A stretch of DNA of 64,000 nt, from the NCBI GenBank assembly GCA_964610775.1, contig CAZSZC010000001.1, positions 1 to 64,000 of the forward strand, read 5' to 3'. Shown here piece after piece: positions 8,159-16,657 of this stretch; position 1 is the first letter of the stretch; the number at the start of each line of letters is the position of its first letter. Under the pieces are notes generated by a model. That model saw only the letters and a list, made by a program, of their open reading frames with translations. It was not told the origin of the DNA and ran no database searches. Both the position numbers and the translations under genes were made by a program. The stretch is from CAZPWF01 sp964610775 (GTDB taxonomy: Bacteria > Patescibacteriota > Saccharimonadia > Saccharimonadales > JACQNP01).

Positions 8159-8269
8159 TGGCACGTTCAAACGAATAAATTAGTTGTACTTCGTGTCACT
8201 TTTTGAGCCAAACTAAAACGTTTAGGATCAGTAAAATCAAGCGAGGTATGGCGGAGGAGGTGTGCAGTA

Positions 8270-8743
8270 ATGAAATGCAGCCAATGCCAGCAAGTTGATA
8301 CTAAAGTTATCGAGTCTCGTGATGTTGCTGAGGGCGAAGCCATAAGGCGTCGCAGAGAGTGTACTCATTGCCAATATCGATTTACGACCTATGAGCGTCT
8401 CGAGCGCCCACAGATTATCGTAATCAAGAATAATGGTAATAGAGAACTCTTTAACAGAGAAAAACTTCTTGCCGGTTTGTATAGAGCTTGTGAAAAAACA
8501 CCCATCACCAGTATGCAACTTGAGCATCTAGTTGCTGATATAGAACAGCAAATATATGCTTGTGGTGACCAGGAAGTATCGTCGGGTAAGGTAGGCGATA
8601 TGGTGATGGAGCGTTTAGCTGAGCTTAATGAGGTTGCTTACGTGCGCTTTGCTAGTGTATATCGACGATTTAAGGATATTGCCGGTTTCGAACGCGAATT
8701 ACTAGAAATACGCGAAAGAAAAACAGCGCCAAAAGTTGTCTAG
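8270..8743 (+). CDS. nrdR: Transcriptional repressor NrdR
   Basis: NrdR senses dATP/ATP and represses ribonucleotide reductase genes. The 157-aa protein has the N-terminal zinc ribbon with C3/C6 and C31/C34 (MKCSQCQQ and CTHCQYRF). An ATP-cone domain follows at about residues 46-136, starting PQIIVIKNNG and containing VRFASVYRRFKD. Length and domain order are typical. A strong Shine-Dalgarno (GGAGGAGGTG) precedes the ATG. It lies directly upstream of nrdJ, the expected target. Confidence 0.96.
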   Translation: MKCSQCQQVDTKVIESRDVAEGEAIRRRRECTHCQYRFTTYERLERPQIIVIKNNGNRELFNREKLLAGLYRACEKTPITSMQLEHLVADIEQQIYACGDQEVSSGKVGDMVMERLAELNEVAYVRFASVYRRFKDIAGFERELLEIRERKTAPKVV

Positions 8744-8878
8744 AACAGTCAGTTCTCGCGCCCATTTTATGAATTATACAGGGGGGATTTCGTAAAATGT
8801 GTCAGAGAGCTGGCAGTCGATACTTTTAATTGCAAAGTAAACGGATGCAACTCTAACAAAAATTTAAAAAATTAATAA

Positions 8879-8908
8879 TTTAAAACTGTCTTAGTCTTTT
8901 TGTAGGAT
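8879..8908 (+). promoter_or_regulatory. Possible nrdJ promoter
   Basis: TTTAAA (8879-8884), an 18-nt spacer and TAGGAT (8903-8908) precede nrdJ. The match is modest. No convincing NrdR box was seen in 8744-8963. Confidence 0.35.
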
Positions 8909-8963
8909 AGGATGCTTGAGAGCCATCCTGTTTCTTAAAAGACCGACAAAAAGTGAGGGTACT

Positions 8964-11747
8964 ATGGGTCAAACAACAATTCTAGGGCGCAGAAGGTTCT
9001 TTACGCCTGCTAAAAGCAAAGCTTACGATCAACTTCAGTGGGTTGGGCGTGACTCGGTTATTATGAATCCACTGACTAATAAACCAGTTTTCGAGCAGAA
9101 GGGTGTTGAATTCCCAGAGGGCTGGTCGTTGAATGCTATAAATATTGTGGCCCAGAAGTACTTTACGGGTACACCTGGAACTAAAGATAGAGAATCATCT
9201 CTAAAGCATTTGATTGATCGGGTTGTAGATACAGTTACCCGACAGGGGGTTCAAGAGGGATACTTCGAAACTCAAACCGAAGCTGAAGATTTCCGTGAGG
9301 AACTAAAGTATATTCTAGCTACTCAGCGAGCGGCCTTTAATTCACCAGTTTGGTTCAATATTGGTGCCCCTGAGCGCTCGCAGCAAGCCAGTGCATGTTT
9401 TATTCTGGCGGTCGAAGACACCATGCCATCAATTCTTAATTGGTACAAAGAAGAGGGTATGATTTTCAAGGGTGGTTCAGGTTCAGGTATTAACCTCAGT
9501 AATATTCGTTCATCTGTCGAAAAGCTTGGTAAAAGTGCGGGAACTGCCTCGGGGCCACTGAGCTTTATGCGTGGTGCTGACTCCAGTGCTGGTGCAATCA
9601 AGAGTGGTGGTAAGACCAGGCGCGCAGCCAAGATGGTCATTCTTAATGCCGACCACCCAGATATAGAAGAGTTTATTTGGTGTAAAGCCATTGAAGAGCG
9701 CAAAGCTCGTGTACTTGAGGAAGCTGGCTTTGATATGACGCTGGATGGTAAAGATATTTTCTCTGTCCAATATCAAAATGCCAACAACTCAGTTCGCGTG
9801 ACTGATGAGTTCATGAAAGCTGTTGAAGATGACGCTGACTGGGATCTAAGAGAAGTAAAGACTGGTAAGACTATTCGTACCGTCAAAGCTCGTGACCTGT
9901 TCCGACAGATCAGTAAAGCGGCGTGGGAATGTGCAGATCCAGGTATGCAGTTTGATACGACGATTAACCACTGGCACACTACGCCAAACGCTGGGCGTAT
10001 TAATGGCAGTAATCCTTGTAGTGAATACATGCACCTTGATAACTCGGCCTGTAACCTAGCCAGCATTAACCTGCTGAAGTATCTTCGTGACGATAATACT
10101 TTTGACATCGAAGCTTTCAAGCACACCGTCGAGCATATATTTACAGCCCAAGAAATACTGGTCGGCTACAGTGAGTATCCAACAGAGAGTATTACAAAGA
10201 ACGCCAAGGCGTATCGTGAGCTAGGTTTAGGATATGCAAACCTAGGGGCTATGTTGATGGCTCAAGGTTTACCATACGACTCCGAAGAGGGTCGTGCGCA
10301 GGCGGCAGCTATCACCGCACTTATGACAGGGCATGCTTATGCCACCAGTGCCAAGATTGCTAATCGTGTTGGTCCTTTCGCTGGCTACCATAAAGACAGT
10401 GATGGTATGAATAAAGTGCTTCGACAACACCGAGAGGCCGTGTCCACTATAGATGCTAGTCTTGTCTCGGAAGAACTTTTGAGTGCGGCGGCCACTGCCT
10501 GGGACGAAGCAGTAGAACTAGGTAAGCGTTATGGCGTGCGAAATTCACAAGCCAGCGTATTGGCACCAACAGGTACGATTGGTCTCATGATGGACTGTGA
10601 TACGACTGGTATTGAACCGGACTTAGGATTAGTCAAGGTCAAGAAGCTAGTCGGTGGTGGCACAATGAGTATTGTTAATCAGACTGTGCCACGTGCTCTC
10701 AAGGCCATGGGTTACACCAAGACCCAGATAGACGAAATTGTTAACTATATTGATGTTGAAAAGACAATACTTGGTGCGCCGCATCTAAAGAAAGAGCATG
10801 AGAATGTCTTTGCTTGCTCCATGGGCGATAACTCGATTCACTACCTAGGTCATGTCAAGATGATGGGTGCAGTGCAGCCGTTCATATCTGGCGCTATTAG
10901 CAAAACAGTTAATATGCCAGAAGATGCTACTATCGAAGATGTCGAGCAGCTTCATATTGATGCTTGGAAGTTGGGGTTAAAAGCCGTAGCAATTTACCGT
11001 GATAACTGTAAGGTTGCACAGCCGCTATCTATGGCTAAGAAAGATGGTGCGAGTGACGACAATAAGACTACGCTGGTCGAAGAAATAAACGACAAGATAA
11101 TCGTCAAGGGTGCAGTTAGACGAGATTTACCAAAGGTTAGAGCAAGTAAGACCTTTAGTTTTCGAGTTGCCGATAGTCATGGCTATATGACTGTTGGTGA
11201 ATACGAAGATGGAACACCAGGAGAGTTGTTTGTACATTTTGCTAAGCATGGATCAACGCTACGAGGGATTATGGATGCTTTTGCCATCAGCGTTAGTCAT
11301 GGTTTGCAATATGGTGTACCTCTAAAGACTTATGTTAAGTCACTTGCTAGCACTAGCTTCGCGCCGGCTGGTATAACTGATGATCCGGAGATTCGTACCG
11401 CTTCTTCGCTAATAGATTACCTATTCCGTCGATTAGCCTTAACTTACTTGTCATTCGATGATCGTCTGGAGCTTGGTTTGGCTTCGATTGACGACATGCC
11501 AGAGGAGCAGACAAGTTTGCTAGGCATGCCAACCGACGAGACAACCACTCCAGATCCAGCGCCAGTATCGGAAGAGCAACAACTGGTTACAGAAGTGAAA
11601 ATTACAGAAACAGTTAGTTCTAAGCCGACAACCTCAATCCGTAACGATGATACAGCACCTATGTGTTATAACTGCGGCAATCAGACTCAAAAAGCCGGTA
11701 GCTGCTATGTCTGTACTAGTTGTGGCTCAACTACTGGCTGTAGCTAG
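8964..11747 (+). CDS. nrdJ: Class II (adenosylcobalamin-dependent) ribonucleoside-diphosphate reductase
   Basis: It reduces ribonucleotides to deoxyribonucleotides using a B12-derived radical. The 927-aa protein has GGSGSGINLSNIRS, the catalytic NPCSE motif followed by NSACNLASINL, and PTGTIGLMMDCDTTGIEPDL, typical of long NrdJ. The C-terminus ends in a Cys-rich redox tail (CYNCGNQ, CYVCTSCGSTTGC). ATG 8964 was chosen because GAGGGT precedes it; the upstream TTG at 8916 has no ribosome site. No class I or III RNR is in the window, so dNTP supply may depend on scavenged cobalamin. That is an inference from this window only. Confidence 0.96.
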   Translation: MGQTTILGRRRFFTPAKSKAYDQLQWVGRDSVIMNPLTNKPVFEQKGVEFPEGWSLNAINIVAQKYFTGTPGTKDRESSLKHLIDRVVDTVTRQGVQEGYFETQTEAEDFREELKYILATQRAAFNSPVWFNIGAPERSQQASACFILAVEDTMPSILNWYKEEGMIFKGGSGSGINLSNIRSSVEKLGKSAGTASGPLSFMRGADSSAGAIKSGGKTRRAAKMVILNADHPDIEEFIWCKAIEERKARVLEEAGFDMTLDGKDIFSVQYQNANNSVRVTDEFMKAVEDDADWDLREVKTGKTIRTVKARDLFRQISKAAWECADPGMQFDTTINHWHTTPNAGRINGSNPCSEYMHLDNSACNLASINLLKYLRDDNTFDIEAFKHTVEHIFTAQEILVGYSEYPTESITKNAKAYRELGLGYANLGAMLMAQGLPYDSEEGRAQAAAITALMTGHAYATSAKIANRVGPFAGYHKDSDGMNKVLRQHREAVSTIDASLVSEELLSAAATAWDEAVELGKRYGVRNSQASVLAPTGTIGLMMDCDTTGIEPDLGLVKVKKLVGGGTMSIVNQTVPRALKAMGYTKTQIDEIVNYIDVEKTILGAPHLKKEHENVFACSMGDNSIHYLGHVKMMGAVQPFISGAISKTVNMPEDATIEDVEQLHIDAWKLGLKAVAIYRDNCKVAQPLSMAKKDGASDDNKTTLVEEINDKIIVKGAVRRDLPKVRASKTFSFRVADSHGYMTVGEYEDGTPGELFVHFAKHGSTLRGIMDAFAISVSHGLQYGVPLKTYVKSLASTSFAPAGITDDPEIRTASSLIDYLFRRLALTYLSFDDRLELGLASIDDMPEEQTSLLGMPTDETTTPDPAPVSEEQQLVTEVKITETVSSKPTTSIRNDDTAPMCYNCGNQTQKAGSCYVCTSCGSTTGCS

Positions 11748-11761
11748 GAGAGTACTACGAG

Positions 11762-12055
11762 ATGACCAATGGCTTTGAATTTCATCCTTTAATTGGAGAT
11801 CTTTGGGGTGAGCTTGAAGCCCTCTACCGCAACAGAGAGGCTAAGGCTAAAGATATTGGTCCCATGACAGGATTTACTGGATCATCACTAGGCAGGGCGA
11901 TCACAGAAGCGCGTGACGCACACCTATCTACGTTTATTCGTGTGGCAGGAGCATTAGGTTATGAAATACAGATAACTCTAGTACCAGAAGGAAGCGTTGA
12001 TAGTGATCATGATAGGGTTGTAACATTACCAAAAGAATCTGCTACACTAGACTAA
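11762..12055 (+). CDS. Small HTH-like protein downstream of nrdJ
   Basis: This 97-aa protein starts 14 nt after nrdJ with GGAG upstream, so it is probably co-transcribed. The segment KAKDIGPMTGFTGSSLGRAI followed by HLSTFIRVAGALGYEIQITL resembles a XRE-type helix-turn-helix and the helix-strand end common in antitoxin-like regulators. No toxin partner is adjacent; the next genes are thioredoxin-fold-like. DNA binding is inferred from this resemblance only. Confidence 0.6.
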   Translation: MTNGFEFHPLIGDLWGELEALYRNREAKAKDIGPMTGFTGSSLGRAITEARDAHLSTFIRVAGALGYEIQITLVPEGSVDSDHDRVVTLPKESATLD

Positions 12056-12069
12056 AACTAGGAGGATAT

Positions 12070-12390
12070 ATGGGGTTAGATTTCTTAGAAAATATCGTAG
12101 ATGAAGAGGGAGCAGCTATTTATCTACTCCATGACGGCGGTGGTTATCAAGAGCGACGCATGACTGATTATATGACCGATTTGAAGAAACACACGGATAG
12201 ACAGATAGAAATTTTTTCTGCCAGAGACAGAGACGGAGCCGAGATCGCCGACTTCTATAATATTCTAGAAGAGAAACTTCCAGCTATTTTGGTTGTTAGG
12301 GATACCGATGAGTTGGCGGCTGAGTGGTATGGCTTAGATCTGCCACAACCAGAAGAAGTTACCTTCCAGGCAGATCAAGTTTCAGATTAA
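12070..12390 (+). CDS. Thioredoxin-fold-like protein without a CxxC motif (106 aa)
   Basis: Strand-helix alternation and the segment YNILEEKLPAILVVRDTDEL match the second half of a thioredoxin fold, with Pro before the strand where the cis-Pro usually lies. There is no cysteine, so it cannot be a classical disulfide reductase. A clear GGAGG precedes the ATG. It is followed by a similar, shorter protein. The position after nrdJ suggests a link to the reductase, but the lack of Cys argues against it being the electron donor. Confidence 0.55.
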   Translation: MGLDFLENIVDEEGAAIYLLHDGGGYQERRMTDYMTDLKKHTDRQIEIFSARDRDGAEIADFYNILEEKLPAILVVRDTDELAAEWYGLDLPQPEEVTFQADQVSD

Positions 12391-12423
12391 ATAGTCTTAA
12401 TTGCTTATGTTAAACTGTAGGTT

Positions 12424-12687
12424 ATGAGAGTAGTCGCTCTATATCACCCAGCTTCTGATAGTTCACGTAGAGTTGAAGAGTTTGCCCACGATTATAGTAG
12501 GCAAACGGGTGGCGAAGTTGAATTGGTGAGTCTAGACGGGAAAGATGGAGCGGATATCGCTAAAACTTATGATATTGTAGGCTACCCAGCAATATTAGTT
12601 ATTCGAAATGATGGTCAGCTGATGCAAAACTGGCAAGGTAGCGAACTGCCGTTGATAAGGGAAGTTGCAGCTCAGGCTGCGCTGTAG
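12424..12687 (+). CDS. Thioredoxin-fold-like protein without a CxxC motif (87 aa)
   Basis: The protein begins MRVVALYHPASDSS, where the active-site CxxC would follow in thioredoxin, but serines occupy that place. YDIVGYPAILVIRNDGQLM is the standard cis-Pro strand and beta hairpin of thioredoxins. It is similar in layout to the preceding gene, which suggests a duplication. The ATG overlaps no other gene, and no good Shine-Dalgarno is seen. The function is unknown; a redox-inactive binding domain is the simplest reading. Confidence 0.6.
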   Translation: MRVVALYHPASDSSRRVEEFAHDYSRQTGGEVELVSLDGKDGADIAKTYDIVGYPAILVIRNDGQLMQNWQGSELPLIREVAAQAAL

Positions 12688-12716
12688 TTGAAAACAGAAG
12701 ATTTAATTGTTATAGT
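12688..12716 (+). promoter_or_regulatory. ileS promoter
   Basis: TTGAAA (12688-12693), a 17-nt spacer and TATAGT (12711-12716) overlap the stop of the previous gene. Transcription should start near 12724, giving a leader of about 195 nt before ileS. Confidence 0.7.
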
Positions 12717-12723
12717 TACACCC

Positions 12724-12902
12724 ACAATTAGGACATCCGATTGAGTAGTTATCAGCTACAAGGAGCGGGAAGAAAAGCTAAGAAGCCTATTAGAACCCGA
12801 CGTGTTGAGCCGACGTTACCGGCGTAAACGAGAGCCTTCTAATAAGGAAGCAGGATGGAACCGTCCAATATGGACTCCTGTATCTGAAATAGAAGGCTTT
12901 TT
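12724..12902 (+). promoter_or_regulatory. T-box riboswitch, predicted tRNA-Ile sensor (short stem I type)
   Basis: The diagnostic antiterminator is complete. Helix CAGGA (12851-12855)/TCCTG (12876-12880), the 7-nt bulge TGGAACC (12856-12862) and helix GTCC (12863-12866)/GGAC (12872-12875) give the conserved UGGNACC bulge between two helices. A short hairpin GTAG-TTATCAG-CTAC (12745-12759) presents AUC, an Ile codon followed by a purine, as in ultrashort stem I T-boxes. CCTATTAG (12786-12793) pairs with CTAATAAGG (12839-12847). A competing stem ending AGAAGGC runs into TTTTTATTT (12898 on). One caveat is that N in UGGN is A, whereas the A73 of most tRNA-Ile would predict U. Confidence 0.75.
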
Positions 12903-12919
12903 ATTTGAAAGGGAGCAAA

Positions 12920-15763
12920 ATGAAATTCCAGGCACGAGAAAAGAAGAAACATTCCGAGATAGAGAAGCAGGTTGTAAAGTTTTGGACGAAGGACAACACG
13001 TTCTATAGGTCAATTGAATCTAGGCCAGTTGATAACTCTTTTGTTTTCTATGATGGTCCGCCATTTATAACAGGGACGCCACACCACGGTACATTATTAA
13101 TTTCTACCGTCAAAGATGTGGTGGCTCGTTATCAGACAATGCAGGGTAAGCACGTAGAACGCCGTTGGGGTTGGGATTGTCATGGACTCCCTGCAGAGGT
13201 GTATGTTGAGAAGCAGCTAGGTATAAATAACAAAAAAGAGATCGGCACAAAAATCTCGATTAGAGATTACGTTGACGCATGTAGAGCCTCGATGATAAAG
13301 ACGGGTACAGAGTGGGAAGAAACTATCGAGCGAGTCGGTCGCTGGGTAGAGTTTAAGGGTGCATACAAAACAATGGATCCAGAGTACATGGAGTCAGTTT
13401 GGTGGGCGTTTAAAGAATTGTATGAAAAGGGCAAAATCTACGACGGCGAAAAGATCTTAGTTTATTGCACAAAAGACGCTACCCCAATAAGTAAATCTGA
13501 AGTAGCCATGGAAAACAGTTATCAAATGGATACCGACCCTAGTGTGTATGTCTATTTCCAACTAGAAGATAGCGATGAATACATGATGGCTTGGACGACA
13601 ACGCCGTGGACATTACCGGCTAACGTGGCTCTTGCGGTCAATGAGAAGTTAGAATACAGTCTGGTCGAATATGAAGGTAAGAAACTATACGTTGCCACAG
13701 AAAGACTAGAGAAGGTGTTTACTGACGAGAAGCACCAGCCATTAGATTATAAGGTTTTAAAAACCGTGTCCGGTAAAGAATTTGTAGGTAAAAAATACCA
13801 CCCATTATTTGAAAATCGTGGTCCTGAAAGCCATGTAGTTTTGGCGGCAGATTTTGTGACGGCAGAAGATGGTACGGGCATAGTACATGAAGCTCCAGCT
13901 TATGGCGAGGAAGACTACGAATTGTGTAAGAAGCACAACATACCAGTAGTATCTATTGTTGATGAGAACGGAAATTATACTGAAGGTCGTTGGCAAGAAC
14001 ACAACATTTGGGATGTGAATAAAGATATTGCAAAAACACTAGTTGCTGAAAATAAGGCACTTAAAGTTGAGTACATAAAACATGAATACCCTCATTGTCA
14101 TCGTTGTGGGACTAAGCTTATGTACCGAGCGCATCCAAGCTGGTTTATGGATATACAGGCACAAAAACACGAGATGCAAGATGCAAGCAGTAAAACAAGT
14201 TGGACGCCGAAGTCTCTAAAAGAGGGGCGTTTTGCAAATATTATAGAGTCTGCACCAGATTGGAATTTATCTCGTGATCGTTACTGGGCAACACCAATTC
14301 CGGTCTGGAAGGGTTATCGTCCGGATGGAACCGAGGTAATTAAGGTCATTGGTTCATACGAAGAATTTGAAGAACTAACAGGCAAGAGACTCGATGACTA
14401 TCATCTACCAAATGTTATGGATATCGAATTCGAAGTCGACGGTGTTATGTTAAAGCATATCGGCAAAGTTTTGGATTGTTGGTTTGAATCTGGCAGCATG
14501 CCGTTTGCCCAGTTTCACTATCCGTTCGATAACAGGGAAAAGTTCGAATCAAGCTTCCCTGCTGATTTTATAGTTGAAGCTATCGACCAAACTCGTGGCT
14601 GGTTCTATTCTCTTACGGCTGTGAATGTCGGGCTTTTTAGTAAGTCGCCTTTTAAGAATCTTATCTGTACTGGCTTTATCTACGCGGCTGATGGTAAAAA
14701 GATAAGCAAAAAACTCAAGAATTACACCGATCCATTAGAATTAATGGATAAAGTTAGCGCCGACGCTTTCCGATACTCTTTAGTAACATCACCGGTTGTT
14801 CTTGGCGAAGATGTCAATCTTGACGATAAGGACGTTATAAACGCTGAGCGCAAACTGACTATGCTTTACAACGTGCTGGATTTCTTCCTGATGTACGCTG
14901 AAGTTGATGGCTGGAAGGCTGATGGCTCCACGCCAGATCCAGAGCATCCGTTGGATAAGTGGGTTTTGAGTAAACTCCAGGGACTAATCAAAGAAGTCAG
15001 CGAGCATATGGATGAATATGATCTGATGAGGGCTAGCCGACCTGTCGTGGAATTCTTGGATGGCCTGAGTAATTGGTATATTCGACGTAGTCGTAAGCGT
15101 TTTTGGAAGAGTGAAAATGATAACGACAAAGAGCAGGCCTACCACACGCTCTACTATGTATTAACGGAGTTGTGTAAGGTCATTGCGCCGTTTACACCGT
15201 TTATGGCTGAGGATATTTATCGACAGCTAACGAGTGATGAATCCGTTCATTTGCAAGATTTTCCAAAGTACCAAAGCAAGCTTGTCGAAGCCGATCTAGA
15301 AAACGATATGGATGCAGTGCGCAATTCAATTACCGAAGGTTTGTCTTTGCGCGCCAAGGCTCAGCTAAAGGTGCGCCAACCACTACAATCTGTCACCATG
15401 CCAGAAGTCCCAGATGCCTATAAGGACATCATTGTGGAGGAACTGAATGTTAAAGAAGTTAAGTGGGGTAAGGAAGTTAAGATTGATACTAAACTTACAC
15501 CTGAACTTAAGCGTGAAGGATTGATGCGTGAAGTCATTCGGCATATTCAGAGCGCCCGCAAGGCAGCTGATCTGCAAGTTGATGACAGAATAAGTCTAAG
15601 CCTTAAAACAAACGATAAAGAGCTCCAGAAGGCTATAGACGAGCATATAGGAACAATTAAGACTGAAACTCTCACCAAAGAACTAGCTGAGTCAGTTGAA
15701 GGCTTTCAGACAACAGTAAAAGTCGAAGGTGTAGACATTCAGATCTCTCTCAAGAAAATTTAA
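12920..15763 (+). CDS. ileS: Isoleucyl-tRNA synthetase
   Basis: It charges tRNA-Ile. The 947-aa class I synthetase has the HIGH-type motif in GTPHHGTLL, WGWDCHGLP, the CP1 editing domain with TTTPWTLPANVAL, RDRYWATPIPVW, and the KMSKS-type loop DGKKISKKL. The C-terminal anticodon-binding region follows (SNWYIRRSRKRFW). The GWDCHGLP form resembles the eukaryote-like (type 2) IleS group rather than E. coli IleS; this is an inference from the motif. ATG 12920 is preceded by GGGAG, while TTG at 12905 would overlap that site. It lies behind the T-box leader and its own promoter. Confidence 0.96.
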   Translation: MKFQAREKKKHSEIEKQVVKFWTKDNTFYRSIESRPVDNSFVFYDGPPFITGTPHHGTLLISTVKDVVARYQTMQGKHVERRWGWDCHGLPAEVYVEKQLGINNKKEIGTKISIRDYVDACRASMIKTGTEWEETIERVGRWVEFKGAYKTMDPEYMESVWWAFKELYEKGKIYDGEKILVYCTKDATPISKSEVAMENSYQMDTDPSVYVYFQLEDSDEYMMAWTTTPWTLPANVALAVNEKLEYSLVEYEGKKLYVATERLEKVFTDEKHQPLDYKVLKTVSGKEFVGKKYHPLFENRGPESHVVLAADFVTAEDGTGIVHEAPAYGEEDYELCKKHNIPVVSIVDENGNYTEGRWQEHNIWDVNKDIAKTLVAENKALKVEYIKHEYPHCHRCGTKLMYRAHPSWFMDIQAQKHEMQDASSKTSWTPKSLKEGRFANIIESAPDWNLSRDRYWATPIPVWKGYRPDGTEVIKVIGSYEEFEELTGKRLDDYHLPNVMDIEFEVDGVMLKHIGKVLDCWFESGSMPFAQFHYPFDNREKFESSFPADFIVEAIDQTRGWFYSLTAVNVGLFSKSPFKNLICTGFIYAADGKKISKKLKNYTDPLELMDKVSADAFRYSLVTSPVVLGEDVNLDDKDVINAERKLTMLYNVLDFFLMYAEVDGWKADGSTPDPEHPLDKWVLSKLQGLIKEVSEHMDEYDLMRASRPVVEFLDGLSNWYIRRSRKRFWKSENDNDKEQAYHTLYYVLTELCKVIAPFTPFMAEDIYRQLTSDESVHLQDFPKYQSKLVEADLENDMDAVRNSITEGLSLRAKAQLKVRQPLQSVTMPEVPDAYKDIIVEELNVKEVKWGKEVKIDTKLTPELKREGLMREVIRHIQSARKAADLQVDDRISLSLKTNDKELQKAIDEHIGTIKTETLTKELAESVEGFQTTVKVEGVDIQISLKKI

Positions 15764-15800
15764 CCGCATTTCATACGCGCGCCTTCGGCTCGCAGTACGA

Positions 15801-15830
15801 GATACCTTTTTGTGTCAGCAAAAAGGTATC
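15801..15830. repeat. Perfect 12-bp hairpin after ileS
   Basis: GATACCTTTTTG (15801-15812), a 6-nt loop and its exact complement (15819-15830) lie 37 nt after the ileS stop. There is no following T-run on either strand. It may act in transcription termination or mRNA 3'-end protection. Confidence 0.6.
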
Positions 15831-15848
15831 CCAAAAACTGACAGGCGA

Positions 15849-15988
15849 CTGAAAGCTATTGATTAGATGTTGTTACAAATAAGCTTGCCTGCAGAACTCC
15901 TCATAGACTTGCTGCTAGCAACTCTATTCGTCAAACAGCTTCGGCACTAGATGCTTATTTGTAACAACATCTAATCAATAGCTTTCAG
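15849..15988. repeat. Long inverted repeat, 36-bp perfect arms
   Basis: Arm 15849-15884 is the exact reverse complement of 15953-15988, with a 68-nt spacer. The pairing stops sharply at both ends. No ORF, transposase or flanking duplication is visible. The right arm overlaps the expected -35 region of the gene at 16014. Confidence 0.9.
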
Positions 15989-15999
15989 AGCCTGGGATG

Positions 16000-16005
16000 T
16001 ATAAT
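16000..16005 (+). promoter_or_regulatory. -10 box of the 98-aa orphan
   Basis: A consensus TATAAT lies 8 nt before the ATG at 16014, implying a leaderless mRNA. No clear -35 is present; its position falls in the right arm of the 36-bp inverted repeat. Confidence 0.55.
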
Positions 16006-16013
16006 TACCATAT

Positions 16014-16310
16014 ATGAATCAGAGCATAGGCGAATTTGTAGAAGCATTTAATGATAATCTTGATCATGAAATTAAATCTAGATGTCCCAGAGTACCAAGT
16101 GAAAGTTGCGGCTTATATAAAATAATTGTTGTTCCTTTAGTCGAGCCTGAGGATCCTCAGCTTATAGATATATCAACCGGAATGATTTGTGAGTTAAAAG
16201 CGGGAGGCAGCTGCTTCTTAGATAATCCTGAGACAAAAGCCGCCGTTCTTGATAGTGTCAGTCGTAAAACAATCGAACAGATTGACCCAGATGAACTTTA
16301 TATACCATAA
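16014..16310 (+). CDS. Hypothetical protein (98 aa)
   Basis: I do not recognise this protein. It is acidic, with no TM helix or signal peptide. It starts with a helical segment (IGEFVEAFNDNLDHEI), has a beta stretch (YKIIVVPLVEP) and three cysteines (C24, C32 and C64 region) that are not in a metal-binding spacing. The gene stands alone between two long hairpin elements, with a consensus -10 box 8 nt before its ATG. The consensus promoter and good codon use support a real gene. Confidence 0.6.
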   Translation: MNQSIGEFVEAFNDNLDHEIKSRCPRVPSESCGLYKIIVVPLVEPEDPQLIDISTGMICELKAGGSCFLDNPETKAAVLDSVSRKTIEQIDPDELYIP

Positions 16311-16381
16311 CTCTGTTATATTCTGTTTTTACGGAGGGGGATTAATTAAGTGTCCAGCCTCTTCCATTCCTGATGAGTGAA

Positions 16382-16463
16382 TGTCAAAGATACAAGAACA
16401 GTCTGAGGGCTTCTGAGTCCGCCTATTGGCGGACGAGCGTCCGAAGCCTTGTATCTTTTGACA
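16382..16463. repeat. 82-nt nested hairpin element
   Basis: The outer arms 16382-16396 and 16448-16463 are complementary with one bulged base. Inside, GGCTTC/GAAGCC encloses GTCCGCC-TATT-GGCGGAC. The region from here to rplU (16464-16657) shows no gene; it holds only a short CG-rich palindromic patch near 16543. Confidence 0.8.
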
Positions 16464-16657
16464 ATGAAGTCATAAAGAATAAGTAAGTAGGCTGTGGCTC
16501 TTTTGCATACTTTTACAGCTATAGGTAAAAGAATGTCGAACAGACGAGCGAAGCGCGTCGTCGAAATGTGGTTAAAAAGTAGACTTATCCCTTTTGACAA
16601 AGGAGTGCTTATCTGTTAATCTCTATTGGTAACTTTAATAAAAGGTAATTAATTCTA

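Noticed and set aside
8744..8963. Cobalamin riboswitch before nrdJ
   Set aside because: No B12-box-like sequence or suitable multi-stem structure was seen in this 220-nt gap.
12802..13008. Open frame across the ileS leader
   Set aside because: It overlaps the T-box structure and the ileS start, has no ribosome site and no protein-like pattern.
15849..15988. Invertible promoter
   Set aside because: The 68-nt spacer has no convincing -35/-10 pair in either direction and no recombinase gene is nearby. Structure or a mobile remnant fits better.
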